Below, piece after piece: positions 26,148-35,678 of a stretch of 64,000 bases of DNA (within the stretch, counting starts at the first letter, position 1; each line of letters starts with the position of its first letter). A program made the translations under genes and the position numbers. The notes under the pieces are model-generated. The model did no database searches and was not told the DNA's origin. It saw nothing but the letters and a program-made list of their open reading frames with translations. Source of the stretch: Verrucomicrobiales bacterium (GTDB lineage Bacteria; Verrucomicrobiota; Verrucomicrobiia; Verrucomicrobiales; DEV007); assembly GCA_030730365.1 (NCBI GenBank), contig JANQVJ010000043.1:3543-67542 (forward strand), written 5' to 3'.

Positions 26148-27544
26148 TGAATCGCCTCTTTTTCTTTCCTCTCTTTTTGAGCAGCCTCGTCCTCACCCCC
26201 GTGAGCGCGCAGGAACCCGCCGCCGCCGCGCCACCGGCTCCCGCAGCCAAAATCGCCGCCGATCCCTCGGCCGCCTATCGTGACGCGGCCGCGTCGCTCG
26301 ATCAGGATCTCCGTAGCGCCCTCGACGAACTCGCCGCCTTACGCGCCGCCATCGCCGCGGAGAAGCCCGCCCTTTCCGCCGAGGCGAACCGCATCGCGGC
26401 CGATCTCCGGGAAAAACGTCGTCAGTCCGAGATAGCCCGCACCTCAAGAGACGCCGCCGAAGACGAATTCGAAAAGATCGACAACGATCTCAAGATCTGG
26501 CGCGACGAGCGATCCTACCTTGAAGGCCTCCTCCTCGACTTCCGCAAGACCCACCAATCGACCGCCGGTCCCCTTTCCGGCCTGACCTCGTCCGCTCCCG
26601 ATCCGGTCGCTCCACTCGCTCTCGTCGCCGATGTCCTCGCCGAATTCTCTCGCAGCGGCGGCGCCGTCACCGTGACCGGCGAAGCCGTCGCCGCGGACGG
26701 AGTCCTCACTGCCGGCACCTTTGTCAAAGTCGGTCCGGTGAGCTGGTTCCTAGCCGATGACGGCAATGCCGCAGGACTCGTCGCCGACGGTGATGACCTG
26801 CGCGCCCACCTCGTCAACAAGGGCACATCCCGCGGCGAGATCGAAAAGCTCGTCAAAGGGGAAGCCGACACGATCACCTTTGATCCCACCCTCGGCAGTG
26901 CCATCGCCCTGAGCGAGTCCGAGACTACCCTCGCCCAGCACATCAAAGCGGGTGGCTTCTGGATTTACCCCATCCTCCTTCTCGCCGCCATCGCCCTCGC
27001 CGCGACCCTCTTTAAATGGGCACAACTCGCAAAGATCCGCCAGTTCGGCTCCGCCCCTGTGCAGCGCATCCTCGACGCGCTCGAGCGACGCGAGCCCGAG
27101 GCTGCCCGCAGCGAGGCTGCCGTCATCAGGCACCCCGCCCGTGCCATCCTCGAACAGGGCATCGCCTTCGTCGAGCGCAGCCCCGGCGGATCGCGCGACG
27201 ATCTCGAAGAGGCCCTCTACGAGAAGTATCTCGAGGCCGCCCCGCGTCTCCAGCGCGGCCTGCCCTTCATCGCCATCGCCGCCGCCGCCGCCCCGCTCCT
27301 CGGTCTGCTCGGCACCGTCACCGGGATGATCGAGACCTTCCGCCTCATCAATGTCTTCGGGACCGGAGACGCCAAGTCGCTCGCCTCGGGTATCTCGGAA
27401 GCCCTCATCACGACCGAGTTCGGTCTCATCGTCGCGATTCCCGCACTCATCCTCCACGCCCTCCTCTCCCGCAAGGTTCAGGGGATCAAGGCGACCATGG
27501 AGATGACCAGTCTCGCCTTCCTCAACGGCACGAAATCAAAATGA
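26147..27544 (+). CDS. ExbB/TolQ proton channel protein with periplasmic N-terminal extension (TtpC-like)
   Basis: 465 residues. A signal peptide is followed by a coiled-coil periplasmic region of about 230 residues, then the MotA/TolQ/ExbB domain: a first membrane segment (GGFWIYPILLLAAIALAATLF), and two later ones around PFIAIAAAAAPLLGLLGTVTGMIETF and SEALITTEFGLIVAIPALILHALL. The layout is that of TtpC, the extended ExbB of Vibrio TonB2 systems. It energises TonB with the proton gradient. ATG overlaps the DUF3450 stop and the next ATG overlaps this stop, so translation is coupled. Confidence 0.9.
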   Translation: MNRLFFFPLFLSSLVLTPVSAQEPAAAAPPAPAAKIAADPSAAYRDAAASLDQDLRSALDELAALRAAIAAEKPALSAEANRIAADLREKRRQSEIARTSRDAAEDEFEKIDNDLKIWRDERSYLEGLLLDFRKTHQSTAGPLSGLTSSAPDPVAPLALVADVLAEFSRSGGAVTVTGEAVAADGVLTAGTFVKVGPVSWFLADDGNAAGLVADGDDLRAHLVNKGTSRGEIEKLVKGEADTITFDPTLGSAIALSESETTLAQHIKAGGFWIYPILLLAAIALAATLFKWAQLAKIRQFGSAPVQRILDALERREPEAARSEAAVIRHPARAILEQGIAFVERSPGGSRDDLEEALYEKYLEAAPRLQRGLPFIAIAAAAAPLLGLLGTVTGMIETFRLINVFGTGDAKSLASGISEALITTEFGLIVAIPALILHALLSRKVQGIKATMEMTSLAFLNGTKSK

Positions 27545-28137
27545 GTCTCGCCGCACAGATCCTGACAGAACTACGTGACCTCAGCTCGGGTGGCGGATGG
27601 ATCTTCTGGGCCCTCATCGCCCTCGCCTTCGGGATCGCCTACGCCCTTGTCACCCTCTGGAACTCACTCCGTTTTCCCGACGCCACTGTCCTCAGCGCGA
27701 ACGAATGGCGTCAGTTGCTCCTCCATCCGGGACGCTCGCCCGAGACCCTCGGGAGGCTCTCCGCGAGCCTATCGACCACCCGCGATCCCGACCGCTTCCT
27801 GCAGGAGATCGGCCAGCACCTCTTCGCCATTCCCGACCGGCGGTTTCCCTTCGCCTTTGTCATGATCGGGGCCGCCCCGCTCCTCGGGCTGCTCGGGACC
27901 GTCTCGGGCATGTATAAAACCTTCGGCGGCATGGCCACCTCGTCGGTGAACGCCCCTATCGACGTCATCTCCGCGGGCATCTCCGAAGCCCTCATCACGA
28001 CGGAGACCGGGCTCGTCATCGGAGTGCCCACCCTCATCGTCTGCACGCTGCTGAAGAGTCGCTACGACGACCTCGTCCTGCGCTTCCGCCGCCTCGAATC
28101 CCAACTGCTCCAGGCGAGCACCCCCCCCTCCACCTGA
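27541..28137 (+). CDS. exbB: ExbB-type proton channel protein
   Basis: 198 residues of compact ExbB form: an N-terminal membrane segment (GGWIFWALIALAFGIAYALV), then PFAFVMIGAAPLLGLLGTVSGMYKTF and EALITTETGLVIGVPTLIVCTLL, the two conserved membrane helices lining the proton path. It works with ExbD and TonB in the inner membrane. Its ATG overlaps the stop of the TtpC-like gene (ATGA). The paralogue pair TtpC-like plus ExbB is the hallmark of TonB2-type clusters. Confidence 0.93.
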   Translation: MSLAAQILTELRDLSSGGGWIFWALIALAFGIAYALVTLWNSLRFPDATVLSANEWRQLLLHPGRSPETLGRLSASLSTTRDPDRFLQEIGQHLFAIPDRRFPFAFVMIGAAPLLGLLGTVSGMYKTFGGMATSSVNAPIDVISAGISEALITTETGLVIGVPTLIVCTLLKSRYDDLVLRFRRLESQLLQASTPPST

Positions 28138-28140
28138 TCC

Positions 28141-28554
28141 ATGGCAAGACGATTCCAGCGATTCAGCGACATCGATTCCGGGTCAAAAAGTGAGATCGAC
28201 ATCTCACCGCTCATTGACGTGGTTTTCATCCTCCTCATCTTCTTCATCGTCACGACGGTCTTTGTCGAAGAGACCGGGGTCGAGATCAACAAACCCCGCG
28301 CCGCGACCCAGCAGGATCTCGAGCGCAACAGCATCCTCATCGGGGTGACCCGCAACGGCGAAGTCTTCTACGGCGGCAGTCAGATCGGCGTCGCCGGGGT
28401 GCGCTCCACCGTCGCCCGCCTCCTCAGGCAGGACTCCATGCCCGTGATCATCCAGGCCGATCGCGAAACCCCCACCGAGGCCACCGTCTCCGTCCTCGAT
28501 GAGGCCAAGCTGGGGGGTGCCGTAAACGTCTTTGTCTCCACTCTCAATGAGTAG
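28141..28554 (+). CDS. exbD: ExbD biopolymer transport protein
   Basis: 137 residues with one membrane helix carrying the proton-conducting Asp in SEIDISPLIDVVFILLIFF, followed by the periplasmic domain (VEETGVEINKPRA, MPVIIQADRETPTE). It pairs with ExbB to drive TonB. It begins three bases after exbB, and its last eight bases overlap the tonB start. Confidence 0.95.
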   Translation: MARRFQRFSDIDSGSKSEIDISPLIDVVFILLIFFIVTTVFVEETGVEINKPRAATQQDLERNSILIGVTRNGEVFYGGSQIGVAGVRSTVARLLRQDSMPVIIQADRETPTEATVSVLDEAKLGGAVNVFVSTLNE

Positions 28555-29188
28555 CAAAGCAGCCATCGCCGGCGGGGATCTGCTCCGCGTTGCCACCGCT
28601 CTCGGACTCACCGCCGGATTGCTCCTCTTCCTCGCGGGGATGCGCCTCACCCGCACCTCGCAGGCACCCGTGCTAACCTTGCGCCATCTCAACACCATCA
28701 GCCCCGTGAACCTGCCGGCGCCACCACCACCTCCGGCCACCGAGACGCCTCCCCCCCCGCCGCCGCCCGATCTTCCCCGCCTCGACCTCAAGCTCGACCC
28801 TGTCGCGCCGCCGGTAAAAGCGACTCTCGCCCGTAAGATCGAGCTCAGGCTCAATCCTTCGGACTTTGCCCCCCTCCAGGAAGCCCCGCTCGCGCAGATG
28901 GTCTTCTCCGCCGCAGACCTCGACTCCATGCCGAGACTGGTGAACCGACCCAGTATCGTCTTTCCCGCCGAGTTGAAGGCAAAGGGCCTCACGCAGGTAA
29001 AAGTCGTGCTCGATGTCAACCTCAGCGCCGGTGGCATCGTCACGGTGCAGCGCGTCCTCGAGAGCCCCGGCGACGACTTCACCGCCGTCGCCCGATCCTA
29101 TGCCACCAAAGCGCGTTTCACCCCGCCGAAAAAAGACGGCCGCGCCGTCCAGGCCAGCTTCCGGTGGCCGCTCATCCTCAAACTCTGA
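28547..29188 (+). CDS. TonB-like energy transducer
   Basis: 213 residues. One N-terminal membrane segment (LLRVATALGLTAGLLLFLAG), a proline-rich spacer (LPAPPPPPATETPPPPPP), and a C-terminal TonB domain (PSIVFPAELKAKGLTQVKVVLDV, ATKARFTPPKKDG). It spans the periplasm and transmits energy from the ExbB/ExbD motor to receptors such as the one upstream. The ATG at 28547 overlaps exbD by eight bases; a GTG at 28532 is less likely. Spacer length is short for TonB, as in TonB2. Confidence 0.88.
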   Translation: MSSKAAIAGGDLLRVATALGLTAGLLLFLAGMRLTRTSQAPVLTLRHLNTISPVNLPAPPPPPATETPPPPPPPDLPRLDLKLDPVAPPVKATLARKIELRLNPSDFAPLQEAPLAQMVFSAADLDSMPRLVNRPSIVFPAELKAKGLTQVKVVLDVNLSAGGIVTVQRVLESPGDDFTAVARSYATKARFTPPKKDGRAVQASFRWPLILKL

Positions 29189-30552
29189 TGCGTGCCTTTC
29201 TCCTGCTTTTGACCACCTCATTCTTGAGTGTCGCCTCCGGTGCGGAACCTCTCCCGATCGATCCGCTCTGGCAGAGCGAGACCTTTCGTAAATCGCTCAC
29301 CGCGAGCTATGGCATCGACTCGCGCATCGAGCCACGCATCACCGAGGACGAAGCGTTTTACCTCGAACAGGTCGGCTCCTCCATGGCCGCGAACGACCGC
29401 GCCGCCGCGATCAAAGCCCTCACCGACTCGTCTCTCCTCGAGGGCAGCCCCGCGATGCTCTCGACCCTCGCCTCGCTCCAGTTCGAAGAGGGAAAAGCGG
29501 ACGAAGCCGTGAAGCACTTCACCGCCGCGATCGAGAAGTTCCCCAACTTCCGCGACGCCCATCGCAACCTCGCCGTCGTCTATGTGCAGCTCGAGGATTT
29601 CGAAAAAGCCAAGACCCATCTCGTCCGCGCGCTCGAACTCGGTTCGCAGGATGGACTCACCGCCGGACTCCTCGGTTACTGCCACGCCCGCGACGAACAT
29701 CACCAGGCCGCTCTCGACGCCTACCGCCTCGCCATGCTGACGCAGCCCGGCGAACGTCAGTGGCGTCTCGGTGAAGCCCAGGCCCTGCAGGCGCTCGGTC
29801 ATTCCCGCGAGGCTGCCTCGATCTACCAGTCCCTCATCTCCGACGATCCGGCCGGAACCGCCGTCTGGCTCGCCCAGGCTGATGCCTGGATCGCTCTCAA
29901 CGAGACGCAAAAAGCCGCCGCCAACCTTGAGATCGTCCACCGCCTCGGCGCCCTCGATCCCTCCGCGACCCTCTCGCTCGGGCATCTCTACCTCCAGAGC
30001 AGCCTGCCCGAACTCGCCCTCGAGCGCTACCGCGCCGCCATCGTCGCCGAGGAGCCGGTCAGTCTCGCCCGCGCGGTTGAGGCACTCGAGATGCTCACCA
30101 ATGCCATGGACTGGCCGCGGGCCAAAGAACTCGCCGCGCTCATCACCGCATCCGAACCCTATCAGGCCGCCCTCGCCGAGGCCGATGCCGACAAGGACCT
30201 CGCCTCGCGCCTCACCCGCGGCCGTGCCCTCATCGAACTCGAGAGCGGCGACGCCGACACCGGAGCGAAGCTCGTCGAAGAATGGCTCGCCCGTGATCCC
30301 CTCGACGGACAGTCGCTCATCCTTCTCGCCCGTTTCCGCGAGGAAAAAAGCCGGACCGAAGAAGCCGTCATGCTCCTCGAGCAGGCCGAGCGTCTCCCCG
30401 CCCACGCCGCCGCCGCCCATCTCGCCCACGGACGTCTCCTCGTCGGCGAGAGGCAGTATGCCGCCGCGGTCGAGCAACTCGAAAAATCCTACGAACTCGA
30501 TCCCCTCGAGTCCGTCGGCACCTACCTCGAAGCCGTCCGCGAGTTGCAATAG
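29188..30552 (+). CDS. Secreted TPR protein closing the TonB operon
   Basis: 454 residues with signal peptide (to about 19). At least eight TPR-like helical repeats follow, such as AMLSTLASLQFEEGKADEAVKHF, RDAHRNLAVVYVQLEDFEKAKTHL and a final AHGRLLVGERQYAAAVEQLEKS. A TPR gene is a regular last member of DUF3450-TtpC-ExbB-ExbD-TonB2 clusters and is thought to act in the periplasm with TonB. Its ATG overlaps the tonB stop (TGATG). Confidence 0.88.
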   Translation: MRAFLLLLTTSFLSVASGAEPLPIDPLWQSETFRKSLTASYGIDSRIEPRITEDEAFYLEQVGSSMAANDRAAAIKALTDSSLLEGSPAMLSTLASLQFEEGKADEAVKHFTAAIEKFPNFRDAHRNLAVVYVQLEDFEKAKTHLVRALELGSQDGLTAGLLGYCHARDEHHQAALDAYRLAMLTQPGERQWRLGEAQALQALGHSREAASIYQSLISDDPAGTAVWLAQADAWIALNETQKAAANLEIVHRLGALDPSATLSLGHLYLQSSLPELALERYRAAIVAEEPVSLARAVEALEMLTNAMDWPRAKELAALITASEPYQAALAEADADKDLASRLTRGRALIELESGDADTGAKLVEEWLARDPLDGQSLILLARFREEKSRTEEAVMLLEQAERLPAHAAAAHLAHGRLLVGERQYAAAVEQLEKSYELDPLESVGTYLEAVRELQ

Positions 30553-30607
30553 CGTCAGAGCGTCAGGGGCTTGACAGGAGCCCGCGATTTCCCTCTACTC
30601 AACAGGT

Positions 30608-31381
30608 ATGGTCAGGCACTTAACCCTGTTATGTCTCCTCGCGATTGCCTTCCCCGGTGTCACCGGCGCCGAGACGATGGAGCACGCCGGAACGACCTAC
30701 TGGATTTACCGGGTCGCGCCGGGCAAGGAGAAGATCGAACTCCATCTCAGCGAAAAAGCGGGCGTTCCCCATACCTTCCCCAAGCTTGAAGAACGACTCC
30801 GCGGAGAAGGGCGTCGTCTCAAGTTCGCGATGAACGCGGGCATCTTTGAGGGCAACTTCCGCGCCAGCGGCCTGCACATCGCCGAAGGCGAAACCATCAC
30901 CCCGCTCAATCTCGACGACTTCGTGAAGAGGAGCGAAGGCGAACTCACCCCGAACTTTTTCCTGAAACCGAACGGCGTCTTTTTCATCCGCGCCGACGGT
31001 TCCGCCGCCGTCGTGGAATCGCACCGCTACGCAACGCTCGGGGAAAAGCCCGTCCTCGCGACCCAGTCGGGACCGCTTCTGGTGGAAGGGGGAAAGATTC
31101 ATCCCGTTTTCGGCCGGGGCTCTACCAACACCCATTTTCGAAACGGGGTTGGAGTCACGACTGACGGAACCATCGTCTTCGCCTGCTCCGTGCGGGATCC
31201 GGAAAAGGGGCGGACCAATCTCTATCACTTTGCGGAGTGTTTCCGCGACAAGCTTGATTGTCCTAATGCGCTCTACCTCGATGGAGCGATTTCCGACATT
31301 TTCATCAGGGATGGGTCCGGCCAACTTGAAGAAACCAATTCTTTCGCCGGCATCCTCGCGATCACCGAGCCCCTACCGTGA
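30608..31381 (+). CDS. Phosphodiester glycosidase (NAGPA-like) family protein
   Basis: 257 residues with signal peptide (to about GVTGA). The body matches the phosphodiester glycosidase domain: KFAMNAGIFEGNFRASGLHIAEG, the TQSGPLLVEGGKIHPVF segment, RNGVGVTTDGTIVFACS and the C-terminal CPNALYLDGAISDIFI. Homologues include the uncovering enzyme NAGPA and bacterial YigE; the bacterial substrate is unknown. It lies 55 bases after the TPR gene and converges with the next gene, overlapping it by nine bases. Confidence 0.85.
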   Translation: MVRHLTLLCLLAIAFPGVTGAETMEHAGTTYWIYRVAPGKEKIELHLSEKAGVPHTFPKLEERLRGEGRRLKFAMNAGIFEGNFRASGLHIAEGETITPLNLDDFVKRSEGELTPNFFLKPNGVFFIRADGSAAVVESHRYATLGEKPVLATQSGPLLVEGGKIHPVFGRGSTNTHFRNGVGVTTDGTIVFACSVRDPEKGRTNLYHFAECFRDKLDCPNALYLDGAISDIFIRDGSGQLEETNSFAGILAITEPLP

Positions 31382-32281
31382 GGGCGTCGCCTCTTCCTCC
31401 TCCTCCAGCGTCTGTCGACTGTTCATGCGGAACCGCATCGCGGCACCGGGCGGCTCGTCAGGCTTTGTCGTCTCGTCAGGTTTCTTATCCTCCTCCTTCC
31501 TCGGGAGCGGGACGAAATCAGTCACGGAGACGCCGCCGAGTTCGTTGACGGAGAGACTCGAGGGGAACAGAATCCCCGAGGCAAAGCTCCCGTCCGAGGC
31601 ATCGGGAAGATCTTTCTCAGTGACAAAGCGGGTCGTGCCCCAGTCGCGTCCGTCACTGGAGATGGCGGCAGGACGACGGCGACTCGCTTCCTTGTAATTG
31701 ATCTGCGAACTCAGCCAGTAAATGTTGTCTTCGAGTCGCCGATACTGCGAATCGATCGCCTCGCGGAATTCGGGCGGCTTTTTCCCGATGAGTTCGTCGA
31801 GGAGAGAGCGGGCAATGTCGAGCGTGCCGAGGGCGGCCTCATACTGATTGCTGAATCGCTGCTCGAGCCCAAGCTCAAGAGATTCGATGAAGTCGAGATA
31901 CTTCATCATCGTCTGATGCTCGTCCTCACTGAGACGCGCATCGGCCGTCGCGATGGTCTCCTCGAGCTTTTCGCTACGGTAGGTCACCAGTTCGGTTTCG
32001 AAAGCGGGATGCGCCTCAGCGAGCTCCGTGATCTGGCGATGCGACTCGATGTAGCTGCCCATCGCGAGCGCCCACTGCTCTGCCGCCGCAAGCCTGTCGC
32101 CCGTCTGTGTCCAGCCATAGACGGAGACCCACTTCGCGGCGGGATCTTCGGGCGCCAGAGCCGCAGACTCCTGTGCGATTCCCGGGCCCGCGCTCAGAAA
32201 TAGCAGGCTTGCCGCGAAAAGGCGCCACGCTGTTCGATTGGTTCGCATCATCATCCTGACCGGGCGAGCCGCACGGCTCAC
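31373..32281 (-). CDS. Hypothetical secreted protein coupled to the FHA gene
   Basis: 302 residues. The ATG at 32281 overlaps the FHA gene stop by four bases; ATGs nine codons later would trim it to a standard signal peptide (RLFAASLLFLSAGPGIAQ). The body is helical, resembling a single TPR-like unit early on (WVSVYGWTQTGDRLAAAEQWALAMGSYIES), then LDFIESLELGLEQRFSNQYEAALGTL and a low-complexity acidic, Pro-rich tail. I do not recognise the family. Coupling to the FHA protein suggests a shared process at the envelope. Confidence 0.7.
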   Translation of the reverse strand: MSRAARPVRMMMRTNRTAWRLFAASLLFLSAGPGIAQESAALAPEDPAAKWVSVYGWTQTGDRLAAAEQWALAMGSYIESHRQITELAEAHPAFETELVTYRSEKLEETIATADARLSEDEHQTMMKYLDFIESLELGLEQRFSNQYEAALGTLDIARSLLDELIGKKPPEFREAIDSQYRRLEDNIYWLSSQINYKEASRRRPAAISSDGRDWGTTRFVTEKDLPDASDGSFASGILFPSSLSVNELGGVSVTDFVPLPRKEEDKKPDETTKPDEPPGAAMRFRMNSRQTLEEEEEATPSR

Positions 32282-33945
32282 TCATCGACTCCGCGGATGA
32301 GGACCTCCACTTTCCGGAGAATCACGGCATATTCGCCCTCGCCGACGCGGTAGCCGGGACGAATCACCTTGATGACCTCACCCGGTTGGAAAGGATACTC
32401 GGTAAACTGCCGCGTCCCCCAGCCTTTTCGACTCAAGATCTGGACTTCTTTGCGGTGTTTTAAAGTCAGGATCGTGCGAACCGGCACTTCAAACAGCTGC
32501 ACGCCGCTCGACTCGATGATCACCGCAAGGCGAGAGCGGAAATCGTCGAGCTCGATGACGACCTCCTTGAGTTTGCGCGAGCCCCGGTAGCCGGTGAGGA
32601 GACGGTCGAGGACTTCGAGACGCTCGATCAGGGCCCGATAAATCTCCTGCTCGCGGTCACGGGCGATGACCATGGACTCGAAACGCTCGGGAATTTCGAT
32701 CTCGGTCCCCCGCCGACTCAGGCCCTGGGCGCGGCGCACCTCGGTATCGACGGCTTCGCGGAATTGTTCAAGATTCTCCAGCACCCCCGCAAGCTCGACC
32801 CGCCTCGACTCGGTCTCGGCGAGCAGGCCTTCCTCTTCTTCACGAAGCCGTTCACAGCGCCGACGTAACTCCCCCTGCACCCCTTCCCCGAACTCGCACC
32901 AGATCGGCTCGATCAGGTCGAGCTCGCGACGGATACGGGTCGCGACGCCCTCGACCCGGGCAAAAGCGACCTCATGATCGACCGATACATCTCCATGCCC
33001 CTCGTCGCGGAACCAGTTGCGCCACTCACCGAGGAGACGCTCGCTCAGCGCAAAGAGCCGTGCCACGATGCTCGAGGCAGTCGCTTCAGCAAAGTCCCTT
33101 GCCCCTATCGCGCCGGCGAGTTCCGCCTGGCACAGCTCCAATTCACCCTCGATGGCAGCGCGGCTGGCGAGAGATTGATCGTAGGATACCTGCAGGTCGC
33201 GAAGCTGGTCTCCGAGCTGGCGTAGACTGCCGTCGCGACGAGTGATCTCACAGTTCAGCGCGGCGATAGTGCCCTCGCGATCCATCAGAGTATGGCGAGT
33301 CTCGCTGAGCTGATTCCGGAGTTGCTGCTCACGCCGGACGCCGTCCTCGATCTCGCGATTGAGTCTGTCCATTGTATTCTCCTGCGCGGCGATACGATCA
33401 GAGAGAGTCCCCTTTTCGGCCCGTAGCGAAGCTGCTTCGGCTCCGCTCTGCGCCAGTTGTTCCGCCTCCGCCGCGATCCGCACACTATGCTGCAAGGCCT
33501 CGGCACGGAGCGCAGCCACCTCTGCCTCGAGAGGATTGCTTTCATCATTCCGAATCCCTAAGGTTTCACCACCTTCTTCGGCAGGATGAATCGGCCCCGT
33601 CGCGTCTCCGGCGGAAGCACCGGAATCCGCGTCCATCTTGAGATCGGCCGAAACCCGGAACTCGGCCGCGGCAAAACGCAGCAAGTCTCCCGCCGAGAGA
33701 GTCCGCCGGTCGACGACCCGGATGCCGTTCACAAAGGTGCCGTTGCTTGACCCGCAGTCGACCACTTCGACACTGGAGTCATCATTCACCTCGATGAGAG
33801 CATGCTGCAAAGAGACTGAGGCGTGAGAGACCTGCATGTCATTCTCACTGTCCCGACCAACGCGACACACCCCTGCTTTGAGGGGAAGCTGAAACGCCCC
33901 CGGAGGAAACAGATCGGGATTGAGAGGTCTCAGAGAAAGCGCCAT
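32278..33945 (-). CDS. FHA domain protein with long coiled coil
   Basis: 555 residues from MALSLRPLNPDLFPPG; the longer open frame is not protein-like. The FHA domain (about 20-95) keeps the phosphothreonine-binding pattern: CRVGRDSENDMQVSHASVSLQHA and DCGSSNGTFVNGIRV. A long coiled coil follows from about 135 to 300, then a helical C-terminal region and an end domain with KEVQILSRKGWGTRQFTEYPFQPG. It should bind phosphothreonine proteins in the cytoplasm; no kinase is visible nearby. Translationally coupled to the next secreted protein. Confidence 0.85.
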   Translation of the reverse strand: MALSLRPLNPDLFPPGAFQLPLKAGVCRVGRDSENDMQVSHASVSLQHALIEVNDDSSVEVVDCGSSNGTFVNGIRVVDRRTLSAGDLLRFAAAEFRVSADLKMDADSGASAGDATGPIHPAEEGGETLGIRNDESNPLEAEVAALRAEALQHSVRIAAEAEQLAQSGAEAASLRAEKGTLSDRIAAQENTMDRLNREIEDGVRREQQLRNQLSETRHTLMDREGTIAALNCEITRRDGSLRQLGDQLRDLQVSYDQSLASRAAIEGELELCQAELAGAIGARDFAEATASSIVARLFALSERLLGEWRNWFRDEGHGDVSVDHEVAFARVEGVATRIRRELDLIEPIWCEFGEGVQGELRRRCERLREEEEGLLAETESRRVELAGVLENLEQFREAVDTEVRRAQGLSRRGTEIEIPERFESMVIARDREQEIYRALIERLEVLDRLLTGYRGSRKLKEVVIELDDFRSRLAVIIESSGVQLFEVPVRTILTLKHRKEVQILSRKGWGTRQFTEYPFQPGEVIKVIRPGYRVGEGEYAVILRKVEVLIRGVDE

Positions 33946-34135
33946 CCTTACCGGAATTACCGGTCCTTTTCTTTCGCATGGGATGAAAGGGCCTTCAATA
34001 TTAAATTTGCAAAGTGGGAGGCGGCACCGGGCGTGGCGCAGGGGGAATCGCATCGAGGAATGCGCAGAAATTCCCGTCTAGCATCCGCATGCCCTCTAGC
34101 AGCAGTCTTGGACGTCGCCACTACGACCGTCCGGC

Positions 34136-35620
34136 TCAATGTTCCCCGGTCTTGGCCCGGTTTTCGAAGCGCATGAATTCCTTGTGGAAGGTCAGGGGCA
34201 CTTCACCGGTCGGGCCGTTCCGCTGCTTGGCAATGATGAACTCGGCTTCGCCGTAAAGGCTCTCTTTTTCTTCATCGTCGGCGTAGACCTCGGCACGCAT
34301 GAGGAGACCGATGAGGTCGGCATCCTGCTCGATCGAACCGGATTCCCGCAGATCGCTCATCCGCGGCTTGCCGCCGCGGGAGTCAGGATTCCGGTTCAAC
34401 TGGGCGAGGACGATGACGGGGATGTCCAGCTCTTTGGCGATGCCCTTAATCCCGCCGGAGATCTCGGCGATCTCCTTTTCCCGACCGTCCTTGCGGCCAA
34501 CGTCGGGCGCTTTGAGGAGCTGGAGGTAGTCGATCATGATCATGCGGATGCCGTGCTGCTGCTTGAGCCGGCGGGCTTTGGCCTGGAGTTCGTTGATCGT
34601 GAGACCAGGGGTGTCGTCGATCCAGATGGGCGCCTCGGCGAGTTGGCCGGCGACCTGCATGAGCTTGGGGAAATCGGCCTTGCTGAGAAAACCGCCCCGC
34701 AGTTTTTGCATCTGCACTTTGGCCCGCGAACAGAGGAGACGTTGCACGAGCGACTCGGAGGTCATCTCGAGACTGAAGACAGCGACGGGGATAGGGTTGT
34801 TTTTCCGGATCGCGATGTTCTCGACGATATTCATCGCGAATGAGGTCTTTCCCATCGAGGGACGGGCGGCGATGACGATCATCTCTCCGCCATGGAAGCC
34901 ATTGGTCATCTCGTCGAGGTCGTGGAACTCGGTCATGATACCGCCGGAGTTACCGTCGGAATTATACATGTCATCAATGGACTGAATGACCTTCAGGACA
35001 TGGACGCGCATCTCTTCGATACCCTTTTGCTGGGTCGTTTCATCGCGAATCCGCAGGACCTTCTTCTCGACGGAGTCGAGGAAGTTGGTGGAACTTTCGG
35101 GCCCGTCGTAGGCCTCGGTGACGCACTCGGTGCAATCCTGAATGATACGGCGCAGGATGAATTTCTCCTTTAGAAACTCGGCGTAATCGTCAAAGAGCGC
35201 AGTGGTGGGGACGTCGTCCAGGAGATCGGCGATAGTCTTGGGACCGCCGACGGCATCGAGAGTGCCCTGATTGGAGAGCTCAGTGTTGAGCACGATAAGG
35301 TCTAGCTTGCCCTCGGGCCGTGTCTTGTAGAGATGCAGGAGCGCCTCGAAGATGATGCGGTGGGCGGGGATGTAAAAGTAGCCCGCCGCCAGTTTTTCGA
35401 TCGCCTTGGGAATGATCGTGACGGGATCGAGGAGCATGCAAGAGAGGGCCGCACGCTCGGCGTCGGCGTTGACCGGCATGGACTTAAGCAGATCTTCCCC
35501 GCTGCCGGCGCGACTGAAGGGTTTGCCGTCGCCTCGTTTGCCATTGGGGCCTGTCTTGAGGGAATCGCCGCCCTTTTTGTAGGACGCAACTCCGCCACCG
35601 GAAGAACTTTGATCGGGCAT
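34136..35620 (-). CDS. dnaB: Replicative DNA helicase DnaB
   Basis: 494 residues from MPDQSSSGGGVASYKKGG. The N-terminal domain has VNADAERAALSCMLLDPVTI and the RecA-like C-terminal domain has Walker A in IAARPSMGKTSFAMN, with VFSLEMTSESLVQRL, IDYLQLL (Walker B) and LAQLNRNPDSRGGKPRMSDLR. Hexameric 5'-to-3' helicase at the replication fork. It has a Gly/Lys/Ser-rich N-terminal extension of about 45 residues. It lies downstream of rplI, a common neighbour, but behind a terminator. Confidence 0.97.
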   Translation of the reverse strand: MPDQSSSGGGVASYKKGGDSLKTGPNGKRGDGKPFSRAGSGEDLLKSMPVNADAERAALSCMLLDPVTIIPKAIEKLAAGYFYIPAHRIIFEALLHLYKTRPEGKLDLIVLNTELSNQGTLDAVGGPKTIADLLDDVPTTALFDDYAEFLKEKFILRRIIQDCTECVTEAYDGPESSTNFLDSVEKKVLRIRDETTQQKGIEEMRVHVLKVIQSIDDMYNSDGNSGGIMTEFHDLDEMTNGFHGGEMIVIAARPSMGKTSFAMNIVENIAIRKNNPIPVAVFSLEMTSESLVQRLLCSRAKVQMQKLRGGFLSKADFPKLMQVAGQLAEAPIWIDDTPGLTINELQAKARRLKQQHGIRMIMIDYLQLLKAPDVGRKDGREKEIAEISGGIKGIAKELDIPVIVLAQLNRNPDSRGGKPRMSDLRESGSIEQDADLIGLLMRAEVYADDEEKESLYGEAEFIIAKQRNGPTGEVPLTFHKEFMRFENRAKTGEH

Positions 35621-35678
35621 GGGGAAAGGGAGCAGTTGAGGTGTGGGAGCGGGGACACCCCCCTTTTCACGCAAACGC

